The translations under genes and the position numbers were made by a program. A DNA stretch of 64,000 bases from NCBI RefSeq assembly GCF_040892545.1, contig NZ_CP156079.1, positions 3,383,501-3,447,500 on the forward strand. Direction: 5' to 3'. Below are positions 9,050 to 18,207 of the stretch, piece by piece. This stretch comes from Paracidovorax avenae (GTDB taxonomy: Bacteria; Pseudomonadota; Gammaproteobacteria; Burkholderiales; Burkholderiaceae_C). How positions within the stretch are numbered: position 1 is the first letter of the stretch; every line of letters starts with the position of its first letter. The notes beneath the pieces were generated by a model that was not told the origin of the DNA, did no database searches, and saw only the letters and a program-made list of their open reading frames with translations.

Positions 9050-10684
9050 TCAGGCCACGGCCGTGCGGTAGGCCACCCCGTCGCGCCCGGGATCGGCACC
9101 GCCATGCAACCGCCCGTCCTCGCCGATCTGCACGCCGTGCACCCAGCCGATGGTGTAGTTGTACGGGTTGCGGAACACCTCGCAGCCGTCCGCCTGCAAT
9201 GCGCGCGTGACGTGGCGCGGGATGCGGTTGCACACGTCGATGGAATTGCTGGTGGACGAGAAGCGCGGCGCCGAGACGGCCTCCTGCATGCCCATGCCGT
9301 GGTCGATCATGTTGAGCAGCACCTGCAGCACGCCCATGGCGATCTGCGTGCCGCCCGGCGCGCCCAGCACGATTTCCGGCCTGCCGTCCCGCAAGACGAT
9401 GGTCGGGCACGACGACGTGAAGCGGCTCTTGCCCGGCTGGATGCTGCCCGCGCGGCCCGGCCGCGGATCGAACACGCCCATGCAGCCGTTGTAGAAGAAC
9501 CCCATGCCCGGCGTGATCACGCCCGAGGGCATGGCCAGGGAATGCGTCATCGACACGCAGTTGCCGTCGCCGTCCACCACGCTCAGGTGGGTGGTATCGC
9601 GCGGCACCGGAGCGCCCGGGTTCACGCGCTCCACGCGGTGGCGCTTGCCCGCACGGATGTCCTCGGCCACGCGCGCCGCGGCCTCCTTCGAGAGCAGCGC
9701 ATCCAGCGGCACCTCCACGAAGGCCGGATCGCCGATGTGCAGGTCCTTGTCCGAGGTGGCCTTCTTCATCGCTTCGCTGAGCAGGCGCAGGTAGGCCGGG
9801 CCGTTGTGCTCCATCTCCGCCAGCGGGAAGTTCTCCAGGATGTTCAGCATCTGCAGCAGCATGGCGCCGCCGCCCGGAGGCTGGTTGGTCGTCACGGAGC
9901 GACCGCGGTAGCTGCCCACGAGCGGAACCGTGCGGCGCACGGCATGGCCCTGCAGGTCATCGAGCGACAGCAGGCCGCCCAGCGACTGCACATGCTCCAC
10001 CATGCGGCGCGCCAGTTCGCCTTCGTAGAACGGCGCGATGCCCTCCTGCGCGACCTGCGCCAGCACATCCGCCATTCCGGCATTGGCGAGCGGGGCCCCG
10101 ATGGGCTTGGGCGAGCCGTCCGGGCGGCAGTAGAGCGCTCGGCCTTCGTCGCTGTAGCGCAACCGGTCGAGGTTGCTCACACGGCCCATGGTGGGCTCGT
10201 CGATCCAGAAGGCGTGCATGCCGGGCCGCACGAAAAAGCCCTCGCGCGCCCAGGCGATCGCGGGCGCCATCACCTCCTTCCACGGCATGCGGCCGTGGGC
10301 GCGGTGCATGGCCTCCAGCCCTTTGAGTGTGGCCGGCGTGGCGATGGACTGCGGGCCGATGTCGTTGACGCGGCCCTTCAGGATGAAGCCGAAGCCGTCC
10401 CGGGTCTCGCCTTCGAGCAGGCCGGCCCACATGTCTTCGCGGCAGGCGAGCGGCGCGGGGGCGTGGAAGTCGAAGTATTCGTGGGCCGCCGGCCCGTTCG
10501 CGCCCTGCATGTACACGGCCGCCGTGCCGAAACCGGCGATGCCGCACATCAGCGGGTCCACCACGGTCTGTGCCAGCGCGGTGGCGACGGCGGCATCCAC
10601 CGCGTTGCCGCCCGCGCGCAGGATTTCGATGCCCGATTCGGCCGCCTCGGGTTGCGGGCAGGACACCATCGCTTCGTGGGTCAT
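9050..10684 (-). CDS. ggt: Gamma-glutamyltransferase family protein
   Basis: 544 residues, homologous to gamma-glutamyltranspeptidases of the Ntn-hydrolase class. Motifs: GGNAVDAAVATALAQTVVDP near the N-terminus, the autoprocessing/nucleophile region PRDTTHLSVVDGDGN with the expected Thr, and a C-terminal LGAPGGTQIAMG. No signal peptide is visible, so it is probably cytoplasmic, unlike classical periplasmic GGT. It sits 8 bp downstream of a Bug-type receptor gene in a likely two-gene operon facing a divergent LysR gene, which suggests use on an imported gamma-glutamyl or amide-type compound. The substrate is not readable. Confidence 0.88.
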   Translation of the reverse strand: MTHEAMVSCPQPEAAESGIEILRAGGNAVDAAVATALAQTVVDPLMCGIAGFGTAAVYMQGANGPAAHEYFDFHAPAPLACREDMWAGLLEGETRDGFGFILKGRVNDIGPQSIATPATLKGLEAMHRAHGRMPWKEVMAPAIAWAREGFFVRPGMHAFWIDEPTMGRVSNLDRLRYSDEGRALYCRPDGSPKPIGAPLANAGMADVLAQVAQEGIAPFYEGELARRMVEHVQSLGGLLSLDDLQGHAVRRTVPLVGSYRGRSVTTNQPPGGGAMLLQMLNILENFPLAEMEHNGPAYLRLLSEAMKKATSDKDLHIGDPAFVEVPLDALLSKEAAARVAEDIRAGKRHRVERVNPGAPVPRDTTHLSVVDGDGNCVSMTHSLAMPSGVITPGMGFFYNGCMGVFDPRPGRAGSIQPGKSRFTSSCPTIVLRDGRPEIVLGAPGGTQIAMGVLQVLLNMIDHGMGMQEAVSAPRFSSTSNSIDVCNRIPRHVTRALQADGCEVFRNPYNYTIGWVHGVQIGEDGRLHGGADPGRDGVAYRTAVA

Positions 10685-10692
10685 GTCGTTCC

Positions 10693-11685
10693 TCACTTGC
10701 CGCTCAGGTTCAGCGCGTCGAGCGTCGGACCCCATGCCCGGGTGTCGCGGCGCGCCACTTCCATGAGCTGGCTGGCGGGGCCGGCCATGGGAATCGCGTT
10801 CATGGCGCGCAGCCTGGCCTGCACCTCGGCGCTGGCGTGGAAGGCGCGCGTGCCCTCGTGCAGCTTGGCAATGATCGCTGGCGGCGTGCCGGCCCTGGCG
10901 ACGATGCCGCTCCAGCCCATGGTGTCGAAATCCTTCACGCCCAGTTCGTTGGCGGCCGGCACATCGGGCAGTTCGGCGAGGCGCGAAGGCGCCAGCACCA
11001 CCAGCGGCACCACCTTGCGGTTCTTGATGTGCGGCAGCGCGGTGCCGGCCACCGGGGCCATCACCTGGGTCTGGCCGCCGATGGTCGCCATGAGCCCATC
11101 GGGTTCGCCCTTGAAAGGCACATGCGTCATCGAGATGCCGAGCTTCTTCTGCAGCAGTTCCACCGCCAGCTGCGTCGAATTGCCCAGGCCGGAGGACGAG
11201 AAGTTCAGCTCGCCCGGGTGCGCCTTGGCGTACTTCACCAGGTCGTCCAGCGACTTGAAGCCCGTGGCAGGGTTGGCCACCAGCACGAAGGGCACGGTGC
11301 TCAGCATGCCCACGCCGGTGAAATCCTTCTCGGGGTCGTATGGCAGCGGCTTGTACACGAACTTGTTGAGCACCATCTGCGACACCCCGCCGAACATCAG
11401 CGTGTAGCCGTCGGCCGGCTGGCCGAGCACCTGCTGCGCCGCGATGATGCCGCCCGCGCCGGGCTTGTTCTCCACGACGATGTTGGCGCCCAGCGCCTTG
11501 CCGGCGTGTTCGGCCCACAGGCGGGCCACCGTGTCGGAGCTGCCGCCGGCCTGCTGGGACACCACGAGGCGGATGGGACGGGTGCCGGGGTAGCCCGCGG
11601 CATCCTGCGCCAGTGCCGGGGCGGCGGCCACGGCCCAGGTGAGGGCCACGGCAGCCCACCGGGCCAGCCAAGAAGTTTTGTTCAT
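10693..11685 (-). CDS. Tripartite tricarboxylate receptor (Bug/TctC family) binding protein
   Basis: 330 residues with a signal peptide (ends AAAPALAQD). Family motifs include PIRLVVSQQAGGSSDTVAR, VVENKPGAGGIIAAQQV, ADGYTLMFGG and PFVLVANPATGFKSL. Bug proteins bind carboxylates or amino-acid-like ligands in the periplasm; most are orphan receptors, as here, with no tctAB transporter genes nearby. ATG 11685 is chosen over an in-frame TTG nine bases upstream because GGAGA precedes it suitably. Co-directional with the downstream ggt gene. Confidence 0.92.
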   Translation of the reverse strand: MNKTSWLARWAAVALTWAVAAAPALAQDAAGYPGTRPIRLVVSQQAGGSSDTVARLWAEHAGKALGANIVVENKPGAGGIIAAQQVLGQPADGYTLMFGGVSQMVLNKFVYKPLPYDPEKDFTGVGMLSTVPFVLVANPATGFKSLDDLVKYAKAHPGELNFSSSGLGNSTQLAVELLQKKLGISMTHVPFKGEPDGLMATIGGQTQVMAPVAGTALPHIKNRKVVPLVVLAPSRLAELPDVPAANELGVKDFDTMGWSGIVARAGTPPAIIAKLHEGTRAFHASAEVQARLRAMNAIPMAGPASQLMEVARRDTRAWGPTLDALNLSGK

Positions 11686-11808
11686 GGTATGCAATCTCCG
11701 AAGAAACAGGTTGCAGCCGTGCCCATGCCGGCCTTCCTGGAGCGATTATTCGGAGGTGCATGCCCCGGGACCAGCGAATTCGCCCGATGAATCCATTAGC
11801 ATTTACTC

Positions 11809-12738
11809 ATGTCTCTTGAACACGTGGCCTGGGCACGCCGATTGAAAATCCGGCACCTCGAATCCTTTCTCGTGCTGGACGAGGCCGGCACGCTGACCGA
11901 GGCGGCCGCGCGCATGCACATGACGCAGTCGGCCATGTCGCACTGGCTGGCGGACCTGGAGGAACTGGTGGGCATGCCCCTGGTCACGCGCGGGCGGCGC
12001 ATCCAGCTCACGCCGGCCGGGGTCATCATGAAGCGGCTGGCCGTGGGCGTGCTGGGCGACATCTCGCGCACGCAGCTCGAACTGGGCGCGGTGGCCGCGG
12101 GCCGCAGCGCGCGCCTGCACATCGGCAGCGTGTGGGCCGGCGTGGCGCGCGGGGTGCCGCAGGCGCTGGCGCGGTTCCAGGCCCTGCACCCGTACATCTC
12201 GGTCACCGTATCGGAGAGTCCGTTCGGGAACCTGCTCGAAGGATTGGAGAACCGGCAGCTGGACGTGGTGGTCGGCTCGCTGGATGCGCGCGCCTGGCAG
12301 GGGCGGCTGGACCACCGCGAGCTGTTCGAGGACACCGTCTGCCTGGTGGTGGGACGTGCCAGCCGCTTCTGGGATGCGCCCGGGCCCGTGCGCCTGGCGG
12401 ACCTGCTGCAGGAGGACTGGATCATGCCGCCCAAGGGCACGCTGATGCGTTCGCAGCTGGACACGGCCCTGCTAGACAGCGGTGCGTCTTGGCTGCTGCC
12501 CAGGGTGGAGACCGCCGCCATCACCACGCTGCAGGCCCTGCTGCACCAGGGCGACTACGTGGGCGTGTGCTCCGGGGCCATGGCCGAGTACCAGGCCACG
12601 CTGGGCAACCTGCGCATGCTGCCGCTGGACCGCGTCATCCCCTTCGGCCCGGTGGGGGTGGTCTGGAGCCGCGACCATGCCTCGGAGGCCGTGCGGCTTT
12701 TCGTGGAGCACATCACCGAGGCCACCATGGCGAAGTAG
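11809..12738 (+). CDS. LysR-family transcriptional regulator
   Basis: 309 residues. The N-terminal winged helix-turn-helix lies at about residues 13-75 (LTEAAARMHMTQSAMSHWLADLEELVGMPL) and a substrate-binding domain follows. It is divergent from the Bug-ggt operon with 123 bp between starts, so it most likely controls that operon. Its last 26 bases overlap the end of the convergent E1 dehydrogenase gene. Confidence 0.93.
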   Translation: MSLEHVAWARRLKIRHLESFLVLDEAGTLTEAAARMHMTQSAMSHWLADLEELVGMPLVTRGRRIQLTPAGVIMKRLAVGVLGDISRTQLELGAVAAGRSARLHIGSVWAGVARGVPQALARFQALHPYISVTVSESPFGNLLEGLENRQLDVVVGSLDARAWQGRLDHRELFEDTVCLVVGRASRFWDAPGPVRLADLLQEDWIMPPKGTLMRSQLDTALLDSGASWLLPRVETAAITTLQALLHQGDYVGVCSGAMAEYQATLGNLRMLPLDRVIPFGPVGVVWSRDHASEAVRLFVEHITEATMAK

Positions 12739-15403
12739 TGTGCAGCAGGCTGCGCGCGGCCCCGGCCACGCTGGCGGCATCCACGCCGAAATGGCCGCGC
12801 AGCGCCGCGCGCGTGTCGCTGCGGCCGAAGCCGTCCGTCCCCAGGGTGAGGTAGCGGCGGCCTTCCGGTACGAAGGCGCGCACGCTCTCGGGCACGGCGC
12901 GCACATAGTCCGTGGCGGCCACCACCGGGCCCTGCGTGCCTTGCAGCACCTGCGTGAGCCAGGGCGTTCCCGGCCGGGCTTCGCCCTGCAGCAGGCGCTG
13001 CTCGCAGGCCACGCCGTCGCGCGCCAGTTCGCTCCAGCTGGTCACGCTCACCACCGTCACCTGCACGCCCTCGGCCGCCAGGGCCTGCGCGGCCTTGACC
13101 ACTTCGGTAAGGATCGCGCCGGAGCCCAGCAGGGTGACCGCGGGCGCGTCGGCCGGGCCTGGGGATGGCGTGGGGCCGCTGAACACATAGCAGCCGCGCA
13201 GCACGCCTTCTTCCACGCCCGCCGGCAGGTCGGGCTGGGCGTAGTTCTCGTTCATGAGCGTGACGTAATAGAACACGTCGCGCTGCTCCACCAGCATCTC
13301 GCGCATGCCGGCATCCAGGATGACTGCCAGCTCGCCCGCGTGCGCCGGATCGTAGGCCTTGCAGTTGGGAATGGTGGCGGCCACGAGGTGGCTGGAGCCG
13401 TCCTGGTGCTGCAGCCCTTCGCCGCCCAGCGTGGTGCGGCCCGAGGTGGCGCCCAGCAGGAAGCCGCGCGCGCGCTGGTCGGCCGCGGCCCAGATGGCGT
13501 CGCCCACGCGCTGGAAGCCGAACATAGAGTAGTAGATGTAGAACGGCAGCATCGCCAGGCCATGCACGCTGTAGCTGGTGGCGGCGGCCGTCCAACTGGC
13601 GATGGCACCGGCCTCGCTGATGCCCTCTTCCAGTATCTGGCCGTCCAGCGCCTCGCGGTAGCTGAGCACCGAACCGATGTCCTCCGGCGCATAGCGCTGG
13701 CCCAGGCTGCTGTAGATACCCACCTGCTTGAAGAGATTCGCCATGCCGAAGGTGCGTGCCTCGTCGGCCACGATGGGCACGATGCGCGGGCCCAGCTGCG
13801 CGTCCTTCAGCAGGGAGCCCAACATGCGCACGAAGGCCATGGTGGTGCTCATCTCCTTGCCCTGGGCCTGCAGCGCGAACTGGGCGTACTGCCCCACGGG
13901 CGGCACGGGCACCGCGTCGCAGGCGGTCTCGCGGCGCGGAAGCGTGCCGCCCAGCGCGGCGCGGCGCTCGCGCAGGTAGCGCATCTCGGGACTGTCCTCG
14001 GCCGGACGGTAGAAGGCCAGACCCGTGGCCTGCGCGTCGGTGAGCGGCAGGTTGAAGCGGTTGCGGAATTCCAGCAGGTCGGACTCATCCAGCTTCTTCT
14101 GGCTGTGCGTGGTCATCTTGCCCTGCCCCGCCGTACCCATGCCATAGCCCTTCTTGGTGTGGGCCAGGATCACCGTCGGCTGGCCACGGTGGGCAGCAGC
14201 AGCGGCATAGGCGGCGTGGATCTTCACCAGGTCGTGGCCGCCACGCTTGAGGCGGTCGATCTGCTCGTCGGTCAGGCCCTGGGCCAGCGCCACCAGTTCC
14301 GGCGACTGGCCGAAGAAGTGGTCGCGGTTGTAGCGCCCGTCCTTGGCGGCGAAGGTCTGCATCTGCCCGTCCACCGTGCCACCCAGCGTGCGCGCCAGCG
14401 TGCCGGTCAGGTCCCGCGCGAAAAGGCCATCCCAGTCGCTGCCCCAGAGCAGCTTGACCACGTTCCAGCCCGCGCCGGCGAAGAGGCGCTCCAGCTCATC
14501 GACGATGCGGCCGTTGCCGCGCACCGGGCCGTCGAGCCGCTGCAGGTTGCAATTGACCACCCACACGAGGTTGTCCAGCCCCTCGCGCGCGGCGAGCGTC
14601 AATGCGCTCATGCTTTCGGGTTCGTCCATCTCGCCGTCGCCGAACACGCCCCACACTTTGCGCCCCTGGCAATCCAGCAGGTTGCGGTGCGTGAGGTAGC
14701 GCATGAAGCGCGCGTGGTAGATGCTGCTGATCGGCCCGATGCCCATGGAGCCCGTGGGGAACTGCCAGAAGTCGGGCATGAGCCAGGGGTGCGGATAGCT
14801 GGAGAGGCCCTGCGCGCCCGCCGCGGGCGCGGTGATCTCCTGGCGGTAGTGCTGCAGGTCGTGCTCGGTCAGCCGGCCTTCGAGAAAGGCGCGCGCATAG
14901 ACACCCGGCGCGCTGTGCGGCTGGAAGAACACGAGGTCGCCCCGGTGCTGGCCGGGGCCCGTGCCCTCGCGGGCGCGGAAGAAGTGGTTGAAGCCGGCTT
15001 CGAACAGGTCGGCCGCGCTCGCGTAGCTGGCGATATGGCCGCCCAGCTCGCCATAGGCCTGGTTGGCGCGCACCACCATGGCGAGGGCATTCCAGCGCAT
15101 GAGGGAGGCCAGCCGCTCCTCGATGGCCAGGTCGCCGGGGAACACCGGCTGCGCCTCCACGGCCACGGTGTTGACGTACGGCGTGTTCAGCGTGGGCTGC
15201 CAGCCGGTGTGCTGCTGGCGCGCCAGGGCCGCGAGTTCGTCCAGCACGAAGCGGGCACGCTCCGGCCCCTGGGTGGCGACCAGGGCCAGGAAGGCGTCGC
15301 GCCATTCGGCGGTTTCCTGCGGATCGGCATCGGCAACGGGCATGCCGGAGGACGTGGCGGCGGCCTGGGCACCCAGAGCATGGAGCGGCAGCGGAGCATT
15401 CAT
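12713..15403 (-). CDS. Pyruvate dehydrogenase-type E1 (homodimeric, AceE/MdeB-like)
   Basis: 896 residues, full length for the homodimeric 2-oxoacid dehydrogenase E1 family. Thiamine diphosphate motif: GDG at 255-257 in FGDGEMDEPESM with NCN near 284 in WVVNCNLQRLDGPVRGN. It decarboxylates pyruvate or a related 2-oxoacid and passes the acyl group to a lipoyl E2. No E2 or E3 gene is adjacent, and the gene is divergent from an Lrp regulator. That setting recalls mdeB of Pseudomonas putida (2-oxobutyrate in methionine breakdown) rather than the housekeeping aceEF operon, but the true substrate cannot be told from sequence. Confidence 0.85.
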   Translation of the reverse strand: MNAPLPLHALGAQAAATSSGMPVADADPQETAEWRDAFLALVATQGPERARFVLDELAALARQQHTGWQPTLNTPYVNTVAVEAQPVFPGDLAIEERLASLMRWNALAMVVRANQAYGELGGHIASYASAADLFEAGFNHFFRAREGTGPGQHRGDLVFFQPHSAPGVYARAFLEGRLTEHDLQHYRQEITAPAAGAQGLSSYPHPWLMPDFWQFPTGSMGIGPISSIYHARFMRYLTHRNLLDCQGRKVWGVFGDGEMDEPESMSALTLAAREGLDNLVWVVNCNLQRLDGPVRGNGRIVDELERLFAGAGWNVVKLLWGSDWDGLFARDLTGTLARTLGGTVDGQMQTFAAKDGRYNRDHFFGQSPELVALAQGLTDEQIDRLKRGGHDLVKIHAAYAAAAAHRGQPTVILAHTKKGYGMGTAGQGKMTTHSQKKLDESDLLEFRNRFNLPLTDAQATGLAFYRPAEDSPEMRYLRERRAALGGTLPRRETACDAVPVPPVGQYAQFALQAQGKEMSTTMAFVRMLGSLLKDAQLGPRIVPIVADEARTFGMANLFKQVGIYSSLGQRYAPEDIGSVLSYREALDGQILEEGISEAGAIASWTAAATSYSVHGLAMLPFYIYYSMFGFQRVGDAIWAAADQRARGFLLGATSGRTTLGGEGLQHQDGSSHLVAATIPNCKAYDPAHAGELAVILDAGMREMLVEQRDVFYYVTLMNENYAQPDLPAGVEEGVLRGCYVFSGPTPSPGPADAPAVTLLGSGAILTEVVKAAQALAAEGVQVTVVSVTSWSELARDGVACEQRLLQGEARPGTPWLTQVLQGTQGPVVAATDYVRAVPESVRAFVPEGRRYLTLGTDGFGRSDTRAALRGHFGVDAASVAGAARSLLHTTSPWWPR

Positions 15404-15508
15404 GCCGAAGCACTTTACCGGTCCCGGCGCGGCATGGGCGGCTGTTCACCATCCTGGGAAACCCCGAATGGCAGCATTTCATGCCGGCAATCTTCTAAAC
15501 TGCCGCAC

Positions 15509-15976
15509 ATGAAGCTGGACACGATCGATCTGCGCATCCTGGCCGAGCTGCAGGCCGACGGCTCGCTCTCCAACGTGGAGCTGGCGCGCCGCGTGCATCT
15601 CTCGCCGTCCCCTTGTCTCGCGCGCGTCAAGGCGCTGGAGGCCTCGGGGGTGATCGCCCGCTATGTCGCCCTGGCGAACCCGGCCGTGCTGGGCCTGGGG
15701 CTGAACGTGTTCATCAGCATCAGCCTGAAATCGCAGGCCAAGGAGGCGCTGGCGCAGTTCGAGCGCCGCATCGCCGAGCATGACGAGGTCATGGAGTGCT
15801 ACCTGATGAGCGGCGATTCGGACTACCTGATCCGCGTGGCCGTCGCCGACATCGGCGCGCTGGAGCGCTTCATCCTGGAGCAGCTCACGCCGATTCCGGG
15901 CATCGAGAAAATCCGCTCCAGCTTCGCGCTCAAGCAGGTGCGCTACAAGACCGCCCTGCCGCTGCCTGCCGCCTGA
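15509..15976 (+). CDS. Lrp/AsnC-family transcriptional regulator
   Basis: 155 residues: helix-turn-helix at about 5-55 (ILAELQADGSLSNVELARRV, SPSPCLARVKALE) followed by an RAM-type effector domain (YLMSGDSDYLIRVAVADI). Such proteins sense amino acids and form octamers. It is divergent from the E1 dehydrogenase gene with 105 bp between starts, so local control of that gene by an amino acid is the simplest reading. The ATG at 15509 is the natural start; a long open frame upstream is only the antisense of the E1 gene. Confidence 0.92.
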   Translation: MKLDTIDLRILAELQADGSLSNVELARRVHLSPSPCLARVKALEASGVIARYVALANPAVLGLGLNVFISISLKSQAKEALAQFERRIAEHDEVMECYLMSGDSDYLIRVAVADIGALERFILEQLTPIPGIEKIRSSFALKQVRYKTALPLPAA

Positions 15977-16002
15977 CGGCGCAGTGCGCGGCTACCGCGG
16001 CC

Positions 16003-16311
16003 TCACCACGCAGCGTCGAACAGTTCCAGTTGCGGCGGGCCCAGGTAGATGTCACGCTTCTGGCCGGCGTTCGCATGCGCGGCGCGGAAGGCATCCGAGC
16101 GCGTCCAGTCCTCGAAGTGCGCGCGAGACTCCCACACCGTGTGCGAGACGAACAGCGTGTGCTCCGCCGTGGTCTCGCCGCGCAGCAGGTGGAACGACTG
16201 GAAGCCGGGCACCTGCGCGAGGTGGCTGTCGCGCTGGCGCCAGATCTCGACGAATTCGTCCTCGCGGCCGGGGACGATGCGGAAACGGTTCATGGCGATG
16301 AAAAGAGGCAT
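16003..16311 (-). CDS. Antibiotic-biosynthesis-monooxygenase (ABM) domain protein
   Basis: 102 residues forming a single ABM dimeric ferredoxin-like domain (MNRFRIVPGREDEFVEIW, FVSHTVWESRAHFEDWTRSD). The group includes small haem-degrading monooxygenases and quinone-modifying enzymes. Start at ATG 16311 gives MPLFIAMNRF; ATG 16293 is also possible. It ends 26 bp from the convergent Lrp gene and follows the DUF3014 gene by 20 bp, probably in one transcript. Confidence 0.8.
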   Translation of the reverse strand: MPLFIAMNRFRIVPGREDEFVEIWRQRDSHLAQVPGFQSFHLLRGETTAEHTLFVSHTVWESRAHFEDWTRSDAFRAAHANAGQKRDIYLGPPQLELFDAAW

Positions 16312-16331
16312 GGCGGGGCGTGGTGGGTGGA

Positions 16332-17312
16332 TCAGGGTGCGGCGCTCGCGGCCACCGACGGTGCTGGCACCGCCGTGGCCTGGGCAGGCGCATGGGCCGA
16401 CACCAGCTGGCGGCGCAGGTCGGCCAGCACGGCCTTGACCCGGCGTGCGTTCTCCGGTCCGATGCGCAGCATCATCTTCTGGCCGCTGGACAGCGCCTGC
16501 AGGTGCGGATCGGCGAACTCGTAGCGCACCCAGGGCCGGGTGGACGGCACCTCGCCCTGCACGCGTGTGAGCTGCAGGCGCAGGGGCCCGCGCGGCTCGG
16601 GCGTTTCCTGCAGGTGGCCCAGCACGGCCACGAGCCGGTCGTTGAAGTAGCCCTTGGGATAGCCCAGGTCCACATAGGTCTGCTGGAACAACGGGTAGAG
16701 CTGCCGGTAGAGGGCGACCGCGCGATCGCGCGGTACCGCTTCCACCAGGGCGACCAGGGCCTGGTAGCGCGCGGCATTGGCCGGGGCGATGGTGGCGTGC
16801 AGTGGTGCACCGTTCTCGTCCACCGCGCTGCCGGGCTCGGCCTGCACCGCCAGGTGCTGCGGCGCCGGCTGCACGGGCCACAGGCGCGACGGCGCCTGGG
16901 TTCTGGGCAGGTTGTCCACGGTGACCACGATGCGCCGCACGATGTCGTCGAGGTGCAGCAGGGCGGCGATGCGATCGCTCCCCAGCCACTCGCCCAGCGC
17001 CTGTGTGATGAAGGCGTCGGAGTCCTTCATCGCGGGCGGCGGCGGCGCCTGCGCAGAGTCCACGGGGTGCTGCGGCCCGGAGGCCACGGGCTCCGGCACG
17101 GATGCCGGCGCCTCGGCCACGGGAGGCTCGAGCGACTGGGCGGCCGGCGGCGCCCCTGCCGTGCGCGCGGACGGCGGAATCCACCCGAACCACCAGGCAG
17201 CCCCTGCCAGCACCGCGGCGCCGGCCACGCCCGCCAGCACCCAGCCCGCGGGCGATGCGCGGCGCGGCAAAGAGGACGGCGGGCGGAAATCCTGGGGATC
17301 GGAATCGGGCAT
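16332..17312 (-). CDS. DUF3014 domain membrane-anchored protein
   Basis: 326 residues. One transmembrane helix at about 22-45 (SPAGWVLAGVAGAAVLAGAA) and a Pro/Ala-rich periplasmic linker are followed by a DUF3014-like domain of about 200 residues (VTVDNLPRTQAPSRLWPVQP, FQQTYVDLGYPKGYFNDRLV). The function of this family is unknown. Start ATG 17312 is chosen because it gives a short cytoplasmic tail before the helix. Confidence 0.8.
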   Translation of the reverse strand: MPDSDPQDFRPPSSLPRRASPAGWVLAGVAGAAVLAGAAWWFGWIPPSARTAGAPPAAQSLEPPVAEAPASVPEPVASGPQHPVDSAQAPPPPAMKDSDAFITQALGEWLGSDRIAALLHLDDIVRRIVVTVDNLPRTQAPSRLWPVQPAPQHLAVQAEPGSAVDENGAPLHATIAPANAARYQALVALVEAVPRDRAVALYRQLYPLFQQTYVDLGYPKGYFNDRLVAVLGHLQETPEPRGPLRLQLTRVQGEVPSTRPWVRYEFADPHLQALSSGQKMMLRIGPENARRVKAVLADLRRQLVSAHAPAQATAVPAPSVAASAAP

Positions 17313-17467
17313 GCGGGTGTCTTTCGCGAACGGAAACGCGGCGCGCGCCGCGGCGGAATGCAGGGCCAGCGAAAGCAGCCCCGCCACCGGCCATTGTGGA
17401 GCCGCGCCGTGCCCGGCGCGGTAAGCGCATGTGACCGGATGCGCAGGCGGCCGCCACCGCGGCGGCG

Positions 17468-18175
17468 TCAGCGCGCGAGCGCCTCGGCCGCACCCAGGGC
17501 GGCCAGCCAGTCCATCGCCTCGCGCAGTTCGCCGGGGCGGATCTCGTGCATGCCGGGATACTCCCGGTAGGTCAGGGCCAGCGGCAGGCCGCGTACATGG
17601 TCGCGAAGGGCTCGGGCACTCGCCAGCGGAATCACGTTGTCCTGCTCGCCGTGGCTCACCCACAGGGCCCGGCCCCGCAGCGCGGCAGGTTCGACCGCAT
17701 GGGGCAGCACCTGGGGCAGCAGCCGGCTGTGCCAGACCATGGCGGCCTGCAGCAGTTCGGGCCGGGTGAGCAGCAGGGACAACGCCATGATGCCGCCCTG
17801 GCTGAAGCCGCCCACCACCACGCGCTCCGGCGGCACCCCGAGCTGCGAGGCGGCACTTTCCACGGTGCGCGCCAGCAGGCTGCGGCTGGCGATCTCCTGG
17901 GCTTCATGGATGGTGCGGCTGCCGTCGGGCTCCACCGAGAACTCGAACCAGGTGTTGGCCCCCGGCCCCATGGCATAGGGCGCGCGCAGGCTCAGCACGT
18001 GGAAGTGCCCGGGCACGGCGGGCGCGAGCGAGAAAAGGTCTTTTTCGTGGCTGCCCACGCCGTGCATGAGCACCAGCAGCCAGGGCTGCGCCGTATCCGG
18101 CGCGGCACGGCGGCCGAGAAAGGCGAGCGGCAAATCCAGCAAGGGGAGAAGCGCAGAGGAAGTGGTCTGGGTCAT
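17468..18175 (-). CDS. Phospholipase/carboxylesterase family alpha/beta hydrolase
   Basis: 235 residues. Catalytic Ser lies in VVGGFSQGGIMAL (about residue 125), the Asp in HGEQDNVIPL, and His in YPGMHEIRPGEL. An early MHGVGSHEKDLF provides the oxyanion hole. The group includes small cytoplasmic carboxylesterases and acyl-protein thioesterase relatives. It is 32 bp downstream of the dioxygenase gene on the same strand. The natural ester is unknown. Confidence 0.88.
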   Translation of the reverse strand: MTQTTSSALLPLLDLPLAFLGRRAAPDTAQPWLLVLMHGVGSHEKDLFSLAPAVPGHFHVLSLRAPYAMGPGANTWFEFSVEPDGSRTIHEAQEIASRSLLARTVESAASQLGVPPERVVVGGFSQGGIMALSLLLTRPELLQAAMVWHSRLLPQVLPHAVEPAALRGRALWVSHGEQDNVIPLASARALRDHVRGLPLALTYREYPGMHEIRPGELREAMDWLAALGAAEALAR

Positions 18176-18207
18176 CGGGACTTGGAGCGGCTGGCCGCCC
18201 CGGAGTT

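Noticed and set aside
12482..15508. Open plus-strand frame of over 1000 codons across the E1 dehydrogenase gene
   Set aside because: It mirrors the codon phase of a recognisable minus-strand enzyme, has an Ala/Arg/His-rich composition and no domain; only its last 155 codons (the Lrp gene) are real.
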